Shown here in pieces: positions 1 to 8,621 of a stretch of 64,000 nt of DNA (its first letter is position 1; each line of letters opens with the position of its first letter). Where the stretch lies: the NCBI GenBank assembly GCA_023446155.1, contig JAEXIT010000017.1, positions 434,001 through 498,000 on the forward strand. Reading direction: 5' to 3'. The DNA comes from Bacteroidota bacterium (GTDB lineage: Bacteria > Bacteroidota > Bacteroidia > Flavobacteriales > Flavobacteriaceae). Both the position numbers and the translations under genes were made by a program. Under the pieces are notes generated by a model. That model had not been told where the DNA came from. It did no database searches and was given only the letters and a program-made list of their open reading frames with translations.

Positions 1-414
1 TGCGACCGGGGTATTTGACGTATTGGTGTAATAGTTTTCATAATCGACCGATTTTTCTTTTCCTATAAGAGTGACATTCGGATTGGCATTCAGAAAATGG
101 ATGTCCACCCTGTGAAAGGAATATTCAGAGGATGTTTTCGGTTTTGTTAGGGTTGGATGTTCCGGAAAAAAGAGTGCATCGTTTTTGGTTAGGGGAACGG
201 TTTTGATCTCATAAAGATCGTATGAAAAACCTTGTTTTTTGAGTTGTACGTTTAACCCGTTCGTATGGAGTAAGTAGGCTACAGCAGTGTTGGCAATTCC
301 TTTTTGATCAACAATTTGTCCGGCATTTTCTTTAAAACCAATGTTGGTAGTCGATTTGTTTTGTGCAAATACTAAAAAACAGGGAAATAAGAGGAAAAAG
401 AGAAGATGTTTCAT
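1..414 (-). CDS. Secreted surface protein, N-terminal part only (DUF7948-like)
   Basis: Partial gene: it starts at 414 and runs off the left edge, leaving 138 codons. I translated it by hand. The first 17 residues form a signal peptide (MKH, a Leu/Phe-rich core, then VFAQ). Next comes a GFKENAGQIVDQKG stretch and later NTAVAYLLHTNGLNVQL. This pattern is typical of the N-terminal DUF7948-like domain of large Flavobacteriaceae cell-surface proteins, which often end in a T9SS type B (gliding motility-associated) sorting domain. That C-terminus lies outside the window, so the secretion route is inferred. It is divergent from the radical SAM gene at 519. The family call comes from recognition of the motif only. 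Confidence 0.7.
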   Translation of the reverse strand, partial: MKHLLFFLLFPCFLVFAQNKSTTNIGFKENAGQIVDQKGIANTAVAYLLHTNGLNVQLKKQGFSYDLYEIKTVPLTKNDALFFPEHPTLTKPKTSSEYSFHRVDIHFLNANPNVTLIGKEKSVDYENYYTNTSNTPVA

Positions 415-448
415 GCCGAAAATTAAAGCTTGTAATTACTAAATCGGG

Positions 449-456
449 CAAATATA
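449..456 (-). promoter_or_regulatory. -7 promoter element for the leftward gene
   Basis: On the minus strand this reads TATATTTG, an exact match to the Bacteroidota -7 consensus TAnnTTTG. It lies 35 bp before the start codon at 414. No clear -33 TTTG was found at the usual distance. Confidence 0.5.
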
Positions 457-488
457 GCTTATTATAAAAGGAATTCACATTTTAATGA

Positions 489-496
489 TATTTTTG
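489..496 (+). promoter_or_regulatory. -7 promoter element for the radical SAM gene
   Basis: TATTTTTG matches TAnnTTTG and lies 22 bp before the ATG at 519, so the leader would be short. The -33 element is not obvious. Together with 449-456 it makes a compact divergent promoter region. Confidence 0.45.
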
Positions 497-518
497 CAGT
501 CTCAATGATGTATCGCCA

Positions 519-2720
519 ATGAAGCCGACAACAATTTTTTTGATCACACCACCTTTTACGCAGCTCAATACGCCATATCCGGGTACGGCCTATGTAAAGG
601 GATTCCTGAATACCAAAAATATTTCCTCCTTTCAGGCGGATTTGGGTATTGAGGTCATCCTAAAGTTGTTTTCGAAAAAAGGATTAACCGATGTGTTTGC
701 CGAAAGTGAACGAAAAACGGTAACGGTATCGGAAAATTGTCAGCGGATTATTGCCTTACAAGAGGAATACATCAAAACGATTGATCCGGTTATTTTATTT
801 CTTCAGGGGAAAAATCCAACATTGGCGCATTTGATCTGTCAGGAAGATTTCCTGCCGGAGGCTTCCCGATTTGCACAACTGGAAGAACTGGATTGGGCTT
901 TTGGTACCATGGGAACCCAGGATAAGGCCAAACATTTGGCAACACTTTACCTCGAAGATATATCCGATCTGATCGTAGAATGCATCGATCCTAATTTTGG
1001 TTTTAGCCGTTATGCAGAGCGGTTGGGGCGTTCGGCCAATTCTTTTGACGAATTGTATAACCATCTTCAGCAAGAGTATACTTATATTGACAAAATTACC
1101 CTGCAATTACTGGAAGAAAGACTGGATACCATAAATCCGAAAATTGTGGCTTTTTCGGTTCCTTTTCCTGGCAATTTGTACAGTGCTTTCCGATGTGCAC
1201 AGTGGATTAAAAAACACCGGCCGGAGGTTAAAGTAGCCATGGGAGGTGGTTTTCCAAATACGGAATTGCGATCGCTAACGGATGTTCGGGTAATGGAATT
1301 CTTTGATTTTATTACACTCGACGACGGAGAGGCTCCGGTAGAAAACATGATTGCTTATGTGGAGGGTAGGCTCAGTAAAGAGGAACTGAAAAGGACCTTT
1401 TTGCTGGACGAAGGCAAGGTGATTTATAAAAATAATCCAGCATGCCGGGATTACAAACAATCGGAAGTGGGAACACCCGATTATACCGATCTGCTTTTGG
1501 ATCGTTACATTTCGGTTATTGAAATTGTAAATCCAATGCACCGAATGTGGAGTGATGGTCGCTGGAACAAGCTAACGATGGCACATGGATGTTATTGGGG
1601 GAAATGTACTTTTTGCGATATTTCACTGGATTATATTAAAGTTTATGAACCTGTTGCTGCCAAAATGTTGGTGGACCGAATGGAAGAGTTGATTGCGCAA
1701 ACTGGGCAAAATGGCTTCCATTTTGTTGACGAAGCTGCACCACCTGCCTTGATGCGGGCCGTAGCACTGGAAATAGTAAAACGAAAACTGGCAGTAACCT
1801 GGTGGACCAATATCCGATTTGAAAAAAGCTTTACAAAAGACTTGTGCTTGCTGTTAAAAGCATCTGGTTGTATTGCGGTTTCCGGTGGATTGGAAGTGGC
1901 GTCCGACCGTTTGTTGGAATTGATCCAAAAAGGAGTGACGGTAGCTCAGGTAGCACGTGTAAACCGCAATTTTACCGAAGCCGGAATCATGGTCCATGCG
2001 TACCTGATGTATGGCTTTCCTACACAAACGGCACAGGAAACTATTGATAGCCTGGAAATGGTACGCCAATTATTTGAATTGGGAATATTACAATCCGGAT
2101 TCTGGCATCAGTTTGCGATGACGGCCCATAGCCCAGTCGGGATGTATCCCGAAAAATTCGGTGTTGTAAAAGAAACGGAGGCTATCGGAACTTTTGCGAA
2201 TAACGATATTGTCCATGTTGATAAAACTGGTACGAATCACGATAAATTTAGTTTCGGATTAAAAAAATCGTTGTTTAATTATATGCATGGAATCTGTTTT
2301 GATTACCCATTGCAGGATTGGTTCGATTTTAAAGTACCGCGGACAAAAGTTTCTCCGGACTATATTTATAATGCTTTACAGGATGAGGATACTTTTACGG
2401 TAAAACCAACCGCTAAGATTGTCTGGATAGGAGGCAAACCGACGGTGTCTTATTTTACAAAAAACAAAAAAGGAAGGCAGTTCGAAATGGCGAGTCTGAC
2501 TTTTCACGATAAAAAAGAGCGTTTTGAAATCCAGGTCAATAAAGATGATGCAGATTGGCTAACAACAGTTCTGCCTAAAATTTCGGTAGCTCAAAATAAA
2601 ATACTGACATTTAATGAGGTAAAAGCTGATTATGAAAATGCAGATCGCGAAGACTTCGAGTTATTCTGGTATTCAAAGCCCATTAATACCCTACGAAGTT
2701 CCGGTTTGCTGGTATTGTAA
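519..2720 (+). CDS. B12-binding-type radical SAM protein
   Basis: This 733-residue protein has an N-terminal Rossmann-like region of the cobalamin-binding type (about 1-280, with VKVAMGGGFPNTE and a DFITLDDGEAP segment) followed by a radical SAM core. The cluster cysteines are in HGCYWGKCTFCD: Cys358, Cys363 and Cys366. The spacing is CX4CX2C instead of the usual CX3CX2C, and I checked it against the codons at 1590-1616. No DxHxxG cobalamin-ligand motif is evident, so B12 may bind base-on or not at all. A C-terminal region of about 200 residues is unassigned. No precursor peptide or obvious substrate gene is adjacent. It converges on the response regulator with a 3-bp gap. Family assignment is firm; the substrate is unknown. 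Confidence 0.8.
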   Translation: MKPTTIFLITPPFTQLNTPYPGTAYVKGFLNTKNISSFQADLGIEVILKLFSKKGLTDVFAESERKTVTVSENCQRIIALQEEYIKTIDPVILFLQGKNPTLAHLICQEDFLPEASRFAQLEELDWAFGTMGTQDKAKHLATLYLEDISDLIVECIDPNFGFSRYAERLGRSANSFDELYNHLQQEYTYIDKITLQLLEERLDTINPKIVAFSVPFPGNLYSAFRCAQWIKKHRPEVKVAMGGGFPNTELRSLTDVRVMEFFDFITLDDGEAPVENMIAYVEGRLSKEELKRTFLLDEGKVIYKNNPACRDYKQSEVGTPDYTDLLLDRYISVIEIVNPMHRMWSDGRWNKLTMAHGCYWGKCTFCDISLDYIKVYEPVAAKMLVDRMEELIAQTGQNGFHFVDEAAPPALMRAVALEIVKRKLAVTWWTNIRFEKSFTKDLCLLLKASGCIAVSGGLEVASDRLLELIQKGVTVAQVARVNRNFTEAGIMVHAYLMYGFPTQTAQETIDSLEMVRQLFELGILQSGFWHQFAMTAHSPVGMYPEKFGVVKETEAIGTFANNDIVHVDKTGTNHDKFSFGLKKSLFNYMHGICFDYPLQDWFDFKVPRTKVSPDYIYNALQDEDTFTVKPTAKIVWIGGKPTVSYFTKNKKGRQFEMASLTFHDKKERFEIQVNKDDADWLTTVLPKISVAQNKILTFNEVKADYENADREDFELFWYSKPINTLRSSGLLVL

Positions 2721-2723
2721 CAA

Positions 2724-3413
2724 TCAGGCTTTGATGTTAAATTTAAATCCGATACCGTGCAGGTTTTCAATTTGTATACCGTCTTCTTCCGATAGCAGTT
2801 TGCGAAGTCTGGAGATAAAAACATCAAGACTACGCCCCATAAAATAGTCATCGGTTCCCCATAAAGCCGTGAGGATTTGTTCCCGTTTCAATACGGTATT
2901 TTTGTTATCCAGGAATAATTTTAAAAGCTCCGCTTCGCGTTGTGTCAATACCGTTTTGGTTGAACCTTTAGTCAGCGTATAGTTTTCAGCATCAAACTGG
3001 AAAGATCCGACAGTATAGTTGTTTTTTTCGGGAGTGACTTTTTTTTGCGAACGTTTTAAGAAAATCTCGATTTTTAACAACAATTCCTCGATACTAAAGG
3101 GCTTTACTAGGTAATCATCGGCACCCAATCGCAATCCCTTAATCCGATCTTCTTTTAGCGTTTTTGCCGACAGGAAGATGATTGGAATTTCCGTATCGAT
3201 TTGGCGAATGGCAGCAGCCAATTCAAAACCATCGATTTTTGGCATCATAATATCCAAAATACAAATGTCAAACGACCCTTTTTTAAACTGTTCCAGACAA
3301 TTTTCCCCGTTTGAACAATGAAAAACCTCGTACCCGTTCAGCTCCAGGTTATCTTTGGTCAGAAAAGCCAGGGTTTCATCGTCTTCAGCGTATAGGATTT
3401 TATATTTTGACAT
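2724..3413 (-). CDS. OmpR-family response regulator
   Basis: 229 residues. The N-terminal receiver domain has acidic residues D11/D12, phosphoacceptor D54 (LDIMMPKIDG), S82 and K104 (LVKPF). The C-terminal winged helix of the OmpR/PhoB type (about 130-228) has TQREAELLKLFL and a GRSLDVFISRLRKLL recognition helix. It is the partner of the kinase immediately upstream: the kinase stop and this start overlap by one base (TAATG), so they are translationally coupled. It resembles the RprXY systems of Bacteroides, but the target genes cannot be read from the sequence. It would be expected to act as a DNA-binding transcription factor when phosphorylated. Confidence 0.93.
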   Translation of the reverse strand: MSKYKILYAEDDETLAFLTKDNLELNGYEVFHCSNGENCLEQFKKGSFDICILDIMMPKIDGFELAAAIRQIDTEIPIIFLSAKTLKEDRIKGLRLGADDYLVKPFSIEELLLKIEIFLKRSQKKVTPEKNNYTVGSFQFDAENYTLTKGSTKTVLTQREAELLKLFLDNKNTVLKREQILTALWGTDDYFMGRSLDVFISRLRKLLSEEDGIQIENLHGIGFKFNIKA

Positions 3414-4672
3414 TATTTTTCGGGTATTAATAAGGTTATAGTTGTTCCTTTTCCAAGGTGACTTTTCGCGGTTATTTTCCAGTTATGAAGCCTACAAATT
3501 TTATGGACATAGTACAAACCTAGTCCAAAACCGGTCACTTCATTGCTTTTCGTACTTGGAATCCGGTAGAATTTGTCAAATATAAAAGAAATATTTTTTT
3601 GAGAAATACCGATTCCGTTATCGGAAAATACCAGTCGGATGCGATGCGGCTCCCGGCTAACAGTAATATGAATCTCGGGACTTGTCTCACAATATTTTAC
3701 AGCGTTGTCAATCAGATTGTACACAATATTGGTAAAATGAAATTCATCTCCGTAAATCTGCAGGGATTTATCCGGATTTGTAACGTTAATATGTGCTTCC
3801 GGATAACGTAACTGTATATTTTCGATGACATCCTGTAATACGGTAGCTAACAAAATGTCATTTTTTTGCAATTTTAATGGCGTGTCGTCCGACTTCGCAA
3901 TATTTAATATTTTCTCAATATGATGGTTCAGTTTTTTACTTTGTTCGATAATGATGGCGGCATATTTGTCCAATTTAGGATCCTTTAGTATCGGTTCCTG
4001 TTTGCTGAGGTAATTGGAGGCGATCAGAATCGATGAAAGCGGTGTTTTAAACTCATGCGTCATATTATTGATAAAATCGCGCTGCAATTCCGAATATTTT
4101 TTTTGCTGTAATAAGGTGAAAATAGAATAGACGTAGACAATCAGGATCACAATCAAGGCAAATGAAAGCATGAACCAAAATTTTAGCGAGCTAAAAAGAT
4201 AGGACGTTTCATTAGGGAAGCGAACGGCAAAATAATACACCAGGTTTTTGTGTTTTGGGAAATATACCGAGTTTTCCTTTTTAGAAGTATCGCTAATTGC
4301 GACATAATTCCCGTAAACCATTTCATCACTTTCACAATTGTACATGGCATATTCGAAATCGGTAGTGATATTAAACTTTTTAAAGACGGTCTTTAAGTAG
4401 TACTCTAAAATTTCCGGTTCAAAGTCATTATCAACATTAACGATGTAATAGTCATTAGAGACTTTGTTAATCGGACTGTTGGCTGGAAGTTCATGATTTT
4501 TACCTTCATACAGCTTTTTTGCGACTTCGAGTAATGCAATATGTACTTTTTGAGTGAACTTCTTCTCTTCCAGATTAAAAGCTTCTTTGGTCCAAAGTAA
4601 TTGTGCGATGATAATACCTACGATGGCTACCAATCCGAGAATAATAATACTGTTGAGTCGGTTAATTTTCAA
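3413..4672 (-). CDS. Sensor histidine kinase
   Basis: 419 residues. Two membrane segments (about 8-27 and 165-187) flank a periplasmic sensor region of about 135 residues with no recognised fold. The H-box is FINNMTHEFKTPLSSI with phosphoacceptor His206. It is followed by the ATPase domain with an N-box (YNLIDNAVKY), DNGIGIS and a FGLGLYYV G-box. The start codon is TTG at 4672: no in-frame ATG lies upstream and the first membrane helix follows directly. It is co-transcribed with the response regulator. The signal it senses is unknown. Membrane-bound in the inner membrane. Confidence 0.92.
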   Translation of the reverse strand: MKINRLNSIIILGLVAIVGIIIAQLLWTKEAFNLEEKKFTQKVHIALLEVAKKLYEGKNHELPANSPINKVSNDYYIVNVDNDFEPEILEYYLKTVFKKFNITTDFEYAMYNCESDEMVYGNYVAISDTSKKENSVYFPKHKNLVYYFAVRFPNETSYLFSSLKFWFMLSFALIVILIVYVYSIFTLLQQKKYSELQRDFINNMTHEFKTPLSSILIASNYLSKQEPILKDPKLDKYAAIIIEQSKKLNHHIEKILNIAKSDDTPLKLQKNDILLATVLQDVIENIQLRYPEAHINVTNPDKSLQIYGDEFHFTNIVYNLIDNAVKYCETSPEIHITVSREPHRIRLVFSDNGIGISQKNISFIFDKFYRIPSTKSNEVTGFGLGLYYVHKICRLHNWKITAKSHLGKGTTITLLIPEK

Positions 4673-4786
4673 AATCTGTAGTGTTGAACAATGTAATATT
4701 ACTGAAAAATATACTTTTTTTACCCTGTTAACAAGTCATTAACAAACTTTTAAAAACGGTTAACAGCAATCTTGGCAAGACTGCGA

Positions 4787-4794
4787 TACTTTTG
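4787..4794 (+). promoter_or_regulatory. -7 promoter element of the DUF1573 gene
   Basis: TACTTTTG matches TAnnTTTG exactly, 49 bp before the ATG at 4844. The leader that follows is A-rich, as in many highly expressed Flavobacteriaceae genes. The -33 region is weak. Confidence 0.5.
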
Positions 4795-4843
4795 AACTAT
4801 CACAAGGAACCAACAAAATAATAATAATTTAAAATACAAAATT

Positions 4844-5254
4844 ATGAAAATGATCAAACTTTCAGTTTTAGCATTGGCATTAGGATTAATGTCATTTGCT
4901 GGAAACCCGGTAAAAACTAACGAAACCGTAGCTGTTGCTGTAAACGCAGGATCACCAATCCAATGGAAAAGTGAGACAATCGATTTAGGAGAAATTCCAC
5001 AAGGAAAGCCAGCTAAAATCGACTTCGAATTTAAAAACACCGGAAAAACTGCGGTGATCATCACAAATGTAAAAGCGTCATGTGGATGTACGGCAACGGA
5101 TTATACCAAAACGCCAATTGCACCAAACGGAAACGCAAAAATCACGGCTACTTTTAACGCTGCTGCAAAAGGAGTGTTTACCAAAACGGTAACAGTTACC
5201 ACTAATGCAGAAGAAGCACCAAAAGTACTAGTATTCAAAGGAACAGTTATTTAG
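4844..5254 (+). CDS. DUF1573 domain protein, exported
   Basis: 136 residues with a signal peptide (MKMIKLSVLALALGLMSFAG). The rest is one DUF1573 immunoglobulin-like domain with the typical DLGEIPQGKPAKIDFEFKNTG opening segment and the ASCGCTA motif (Cys80, Cys82). DUF1573 proteins are common exported proteins of Bacteroidota and have no established biochemical role. The gene is monocistronic: its own promoter lies at 4787 and a strong terminator at 5280. It lies divergent from the two-component pair, so it could be a target, but nothing in the sequence proves this. Confidence 0.9.
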   Translation: MKMIKLSVLALALGLMSFAGNPVKTNETVAVAVNAGSPIQWKSETIDLGEIPQGKPAKIDFEFKNTGKTAVIITNVKASCGCTATDYTKTPIAPNGNAKITATFNAAAKGVFTKTVTVTTNAEEAPKVLVFKGTVI

Positions 5255-5279
5255 TTCATAATTATTAGATTGAAATGCG

Positions 5280-5313
5280 AAAACCGCCTTGGAATTCTAG
5301 GGCGGTTTTTTTT
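5280..5313 (+). terminator. Rho-independent terminator after the DUF1573 gene
   Basis: Nine-bp stem AAAACCGCC (5280-5288) with GGCGGTTTT (5301-5309), 12-nt loop, followed by a T run. Confidence 0.85.
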
Positions 5314-5435
5314 ATGCCCTATTGGAAAAGGATTTGTTTTCTCTTTATGTGAGATAAAACGATTGAATTTTTATTTGCATTTGTTTTGATTTTGTTATAA
5401 TTAAAAAGTGTTAATTGTTAAAAAAATGAATATAG

Positions 5436-5465
5436 TTTAGAGTTTGACTTTTTTGGTTACATTTG
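5436..5465 (+). promoter_or_regulatory. Candidate promoter of the FG-GAP/VCBS gene
   Basis: TACATTTG at 5458-5465 matches TAnnTTTG. A TTTA at 5436-5439 lies 18 bp upstream as an imperfect -33 element. It would give a leader of about 115 nt to the ATG at 5585. Confidence 0.4.
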
Positions 5466-5584
5466 AAGCCTACGCATAATCGTTTTTTAAAGTAGTGGGC
5501 TAAATTGGGAGTGGGTGTAAAGCAATTATGGCGGTATCGGGAAATATCCCCTCATAAATGGAAAACCTCAAACCAAAATACGAT

Positions 5585-7048
5585 ATGAAAAAAACACTAC
5601 TTGCCTTGACACTATTGAGTTCCTTTAGTGCTTTTACCCAAAATTTTACACTTGTTTCCAATTCGGGAATTGTTCCCGTTCAATATAGTAGCTGTAAGTT
5701 TGCCGATATTGACGGCGATGGCGATCTGGATTTGTTTGCTATGGGCGGAAGTCCAAATGCCGGTAGTAGTCGGATGTATAAAAACGACGGAACCGGTCAT
5801 TTTACTCTACATGATGATCAAGCGTTTATTAAATGCCGTGAAGGCGGTGCCGCTTTTGGTGATGTAAACGGCGATGGATTCCCGGATCTGATTGTTGCCG
5901 GAAGTGCAAATGGTGTCAACGCAAAACTATATTTAAATGATGGAGCCGGCAACTTTAGTGTGTCGCCAAATTCGAACTTTATCGGGACAATGAACGGCGA
6001 TGTTAATATGGCTGATTTCGATAACGATGGGGATCAGGATATTCTGATTACCGGAATGTATACCAGTAATGGCTTTGCGATGGCATTATATACAAATGAC
6101 GGGACGGGTGTGTTTTCGCGTAATCTTCAAAGTGGATTGGAGTCGTATGGAATGTATCTCGCTTCTGTAGTGGTGGCCGATGTAAATGGGGATGGGAAAC
6201 CGGATATTGTAACTTCGGGGAAAGTTGGTGTTAGTGCAACGAGTACGAATATCCGAATATTTTTAAATCAAGGGAATGGTGTTTTTGCGCATCATCCGCA
6301 GCCGGCGATAACGGCTTTATTGGGAAAAGTGGCTTTGGCCGATGTGGATAACGATGGTGATCAGGATTTATTGATCGCAGGGAATATGCCTTCTTCATCG
6401 GGTAATCCAGCGCTTTGGTTCCGGATGCAATTGTATTATAATGACGGAAATGCAAACTTTACCATGGCCGAAGAAATGCCTTTTGTAGGAATAGGCGATG
6501 CTTTATCGATTGCTTTTGCCGATGTGAATAATGATGGTTACCAGGATATTCTTTCGATGGGACGGAAATATTCCGAAACTACGGTCAATAACAATATACA
6601 AGAGGCGAATTTATATCTGAATGATGGGACAGGTGGTTATGTTCGGGTATCGGATATGCCATTTACTTCGCATTCTAACGGAAATATAGTGTTTGCCGAT
6701 GTGGATAATGATGGCGATAAGGACGTTTTGATTACCGGTATTGGTACGGGGACGACAGCAGTAGCCAAATTATATCGCAATGGGGAGGTTTTAAGTGTTA
6801 CTGAGCATAATGCAAAAACGGTGTCGGTTTATCCGAATCCGGTTGTGGATAAAGTATATCTGACAGTACCGGATCAGACGATTGAGGATATTCAGGTGTA
6901 TACGCTTAGTGGCGCATGGGTGGGAACCGAAAAACCAAATGCAACCCTGGCTACTTTTGATTGTAGTGGTCTGAGCAGGGGTGTCTATTTGGTGGCGGTA
7001 ACTACAGTCGATGGTAACAAAAGCTGGGCGAAAATCGTAAAGCAATAA
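5585..7048 (+). CDS. Secreted FG-GAP/VCBS repeat protein with T9SS type A sorting domain
   Basis: I chose the ATG at 5585 over the in-frame ATG at 5558, because MKKTLLALTLLSSFSAFTQ is a clean signal peptide from there. The mature protein is built of about seven FG-GAP/VCBS-type repeats, each with calcium-binding acidic loops such as DIDGDGDLD, DVNGDGFPD, DFDNDGDQD and DVDNDGDKD, suggesting a beta-propeller. The last 80 residues form a type A sorting domain (VSVYPNPVVDKVYL, then GVYLVAV and a basic end). It should be exported through Sec, carried over the outer membrane by T9SS, and attached to the surface or released. Ligand unknown. It stands alone in its transcript. Confidence 0.9.
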   Translation: MKKTLLALTLLSSFSAFTQNFTLVSNSGIVPVQYSSCKFADIDGDGDLDLFAMGGSPNAGSSRMYKNDGTGHFTLHDDQAFIKCREGGAAFGDVNGDGFPDLIVAGSANGVNAKLYLNDGAGNFSVSPNSNFIGTMNGDVNMADFDNDGDQDILITGMYTSNGFAMALYTNDGTGVFSRNLQSGLESYGMYLASVVVADVNGDGKPDIVTSGKVGVSATSTNIRIFLNQGNGVFAHHPQPAITALLGKVALADVDNDGDQDLLIAGNMPSSSGNPALWFRMQLYYNDGNANFTMAEEMPFVGIGDALSIAFADVNNDGYQDILSMGRKYSETTVNNNIQEANLYLNDGTGGYVRVSDMPFTSHSNGNIVFADVDNDGDKDVLITGIGTGTTAVAKLYRNGEVLSVTEHNAKTVSVYPNPVVDKVYLTVPDQTIEDIQVYTLSGAWVGTEKPNATLATFDCSGLSRGVYLVAVTTVDGNKSWAKIVKQ

Positions 7049-7051
7049 AAA

Positions 7052-7087
7052 AACACCTGTCAGGTTTTAAAACCTGACAGGTGTTTC
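7052..7087. repeat. 36-bp perfect palindrome
   Basis: AAACACCTGTCAGGTTTT (7052-7069) is followed directly by its exact reverse complement (7070-7087), with no spacer. It sits 3 bp after the VCBS gene stop. As RNA it would form a long hairpin on either strand, but a T run of only three bases follows it. It may therefore be a dispersed palindromic element, with termination secondary. I found no second copy in this window. Confidence 0.85.
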
Positions 7088-7097
7088 GATGTAAATA

Positions 7098-7127
7098 AAA
7101 AAAGCTGCCTATAGGCAGCTTTTTTTA
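7098..7127. terminator. Bidirectional terminator, overlapping the rimO stop
   Basis: Stem AAAAAAGCTGCC (7099-7110) with GGCAGCTTTTTT (7115-7126) around a TATA loop. T runs flank it on both strands. The rimO stop codon (7125-7127) lies within the tail. Confidence 0.8.
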
Positions 7128-8444
7128 TGCTTGTACCGGTTCCCCGTATAAGTCGAATTCTGTGGCATCCGTGATTTTGATCATTGTAAAATCGCCGGTT
7201 TTTAAATAATGTTGCGTCGCATCGATCAACACTTCGTTGTCTACATCCGGACTGTCAAATTCCGTGCGTCCGATAAAATAACCACCTTCTTTACGATCGA
7301 TGATACAACGGTACGTATGTCCGATTTTTTCCTGATTCAGATCCCATGAAATCTGCGCCTGAATGTCCATGATTTCTGCGGCACGTTGTTGTTTTACCTC
7401 TTCCGGTACATCGTCTTCCAATAAATAGGCATGGGTGTTTTCTTCGTGCGAATACGCAAAACAACCCAAACGTTCAAAACGCATTTCTTCCACCCAGTTT
7501 TTCAGGATTTGGAAATCTTCTTCCGTTTCACCCGGATAACCTACGATTAATGTAGTACGGATTGCCATTCCCGGAACGGCTTCGCGGAAGTCTTTTAAAA
7601 GTTTGGTCGTTTTTTCATACGTTGTTCCACGACGCATCGATTTTAGGATATTGTCCGAAATATGCTGTAATGGAATATCGATATAATTACAGATTTTAGG
7701 CTCGCGTTTCATCAGATCCAATACATCCATCGGGAATCCGGAAGGGAAAGCATAATGCAAACGAATCCATTCGATTCCTTCTACTTGTACCAGATTTTCC
7801 AGTAACTCGGCTAAATTTCGTTTTTTGTATAGATCCAGTCCGTAATAGGTTAAATCCTGTGCGATTAAAATTAGTTCTTTGACACCTTTGGCAGCAAGAC
7901 CTTCGGCTTCTTTTACCAGTTTTTCAATCGGTTGTGAAACGTGTTTCCCGCGCATTAGCGGAATCGCGCAAAAACTACACGGACGGTCACAACCTTCGGC
8001 AATTTTCAGATAGGCATAATTTTTAGGCGTAGTCGTAAGACGTTCTCCTAAAAGTTCATGCTTATAATCGGCCCCTAAAGCTTTTAAAAGCAATGGCAAT
8101 TCGGTAGTGCCGAAATAACGATCCACATCCGGGATTTCTTTTTCAAGATCCGGTCGGTAACGTTCCGACAAACATCCGGTTACAAAAACCTTATCTACGA
8201 GACCTTGTTCTTTTTTGTCGACATATTCCAGAATCGTATTTACAGATTCTTCTTTGGCATTATTGATAAATCCACAAGTGTTGATCACAATAATGTTACC
8301 TTCATCATTTTTAGGGGCTTCGTGTTGTACGTCCTTACCGCTGGCTTTTAACTGTCCCATCAGTACTTCACTGTCGTAAACATTTTTAGAACAACCTAAA
8401 GTGATGACATTGATTTTGTTTTTCTTTAAAGACTTGGTTCTCAT
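7125..8444 (-). CDS. rimO: Ribosomal protein S12 methylthiotransferase RimO
   Basis: 439 residues, the usual length. The N-terminal UPF0004 domain carries the auxiliary [4Fe-4S] cysteines C18 (LGCSKN), C57 (NTCGFI) and C91 (TGCLSE). The radical SAM core has C152, C156 and C159 in GCDRPCSFC. A C-terminal TRAM domain binds RNA or ribosomal protein. The enzyme adds a methylthio group to the conserved Asp of S12 (Asp89 in E. coli numbering). RimO rather than MiaB is suggested by the LGCSKNVYDSE start and the GCLSERY segment. It has its own terminator and stands alone. Confidence 0.95.
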   Translation of the reverse strand: MRTKSLKKNKINVITLGCSKNVYDSEVLMGQLKASGKDVQHEAPKNDEGNIIVINTCGFINNAKEESVNTILEYVDKKEQGLVDKVFVTGCLSERYRPDLEKEIPDVDRYFGTTELPLLLKALGADYKHELLGERLTTTPKNYAYLKIAEGCDRPCSFCAIPLMRGKHVSQPIEKLVKEAEGLAAKGVKELILIAQDLTYYGLDLYKKRNLAELLENLVQVEGIEWIRLHYAFPSGFPMDVLDLMKREPKICNYIDIPLQHISDNILKSMRRGTTYEKTTKLLKDFREAVPGMAIRTTLIVGYPGETEEDFQILKNWVEEMRFERLGCFAYSHEENTHAYLLEDDVPEEVKQQRAAEIMDIQAQISWDLNQEKIGHTYRCIIDRKEGGYFIGRTEFDSPDVDNEVLIDATQHYLKTGDFTMIKITDATEFDLYGEPVQA

Positions 8445-8569
8445 AGAATTGAAAAATTGGAGTGCAAAATTACGTTTTTTATAATTAGCATCACCATCGT
8501 TGGGTCAAATTTATGATGTTTACGACCCCTTATGAATTCTATTTAGACTATTTCCAGACAATTTGATAT

Positions 8570-8607
8570 AAAAAAGGCTGTTTCGTATTATGGAAACAGC
8601 CTTTTTT
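8570..8607 (-). terminator. Terminator of the lipoprotein/OmpP1 transcript
   Basis: Fourteen-bp stem AAAAAGGCTGTTTC (8571-8584) with GAAACAGCCTTTTT (8593-8606) around an 8-nt loop. T runs lie on both sides. Confidence 0.85.
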
Positions 8608-8621
8608 AGGAGTGTTATTTT

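Larger units (their letters stand above)
5255..5584. other. Intergenic gap of 330 bp
   Basis: The gap holds the terminator at 5280-5313 and a candidate promoter at 5436-5465. The remaining bases are AT-rich with no convincing ORF, RNA gene or repeat. Confidence 0.6.

Noticed and set aside
519..2720. A RiPP maturase with a precursor peptide
   Set aside because: I looked for a short Cys- or Gly-rich ORF on either side and found none.
5558..5584. Upstream ATG of the VCBS gene
   Set aside because: It adds nine residues before a perfect signal peptide, so 5585 is more likely.
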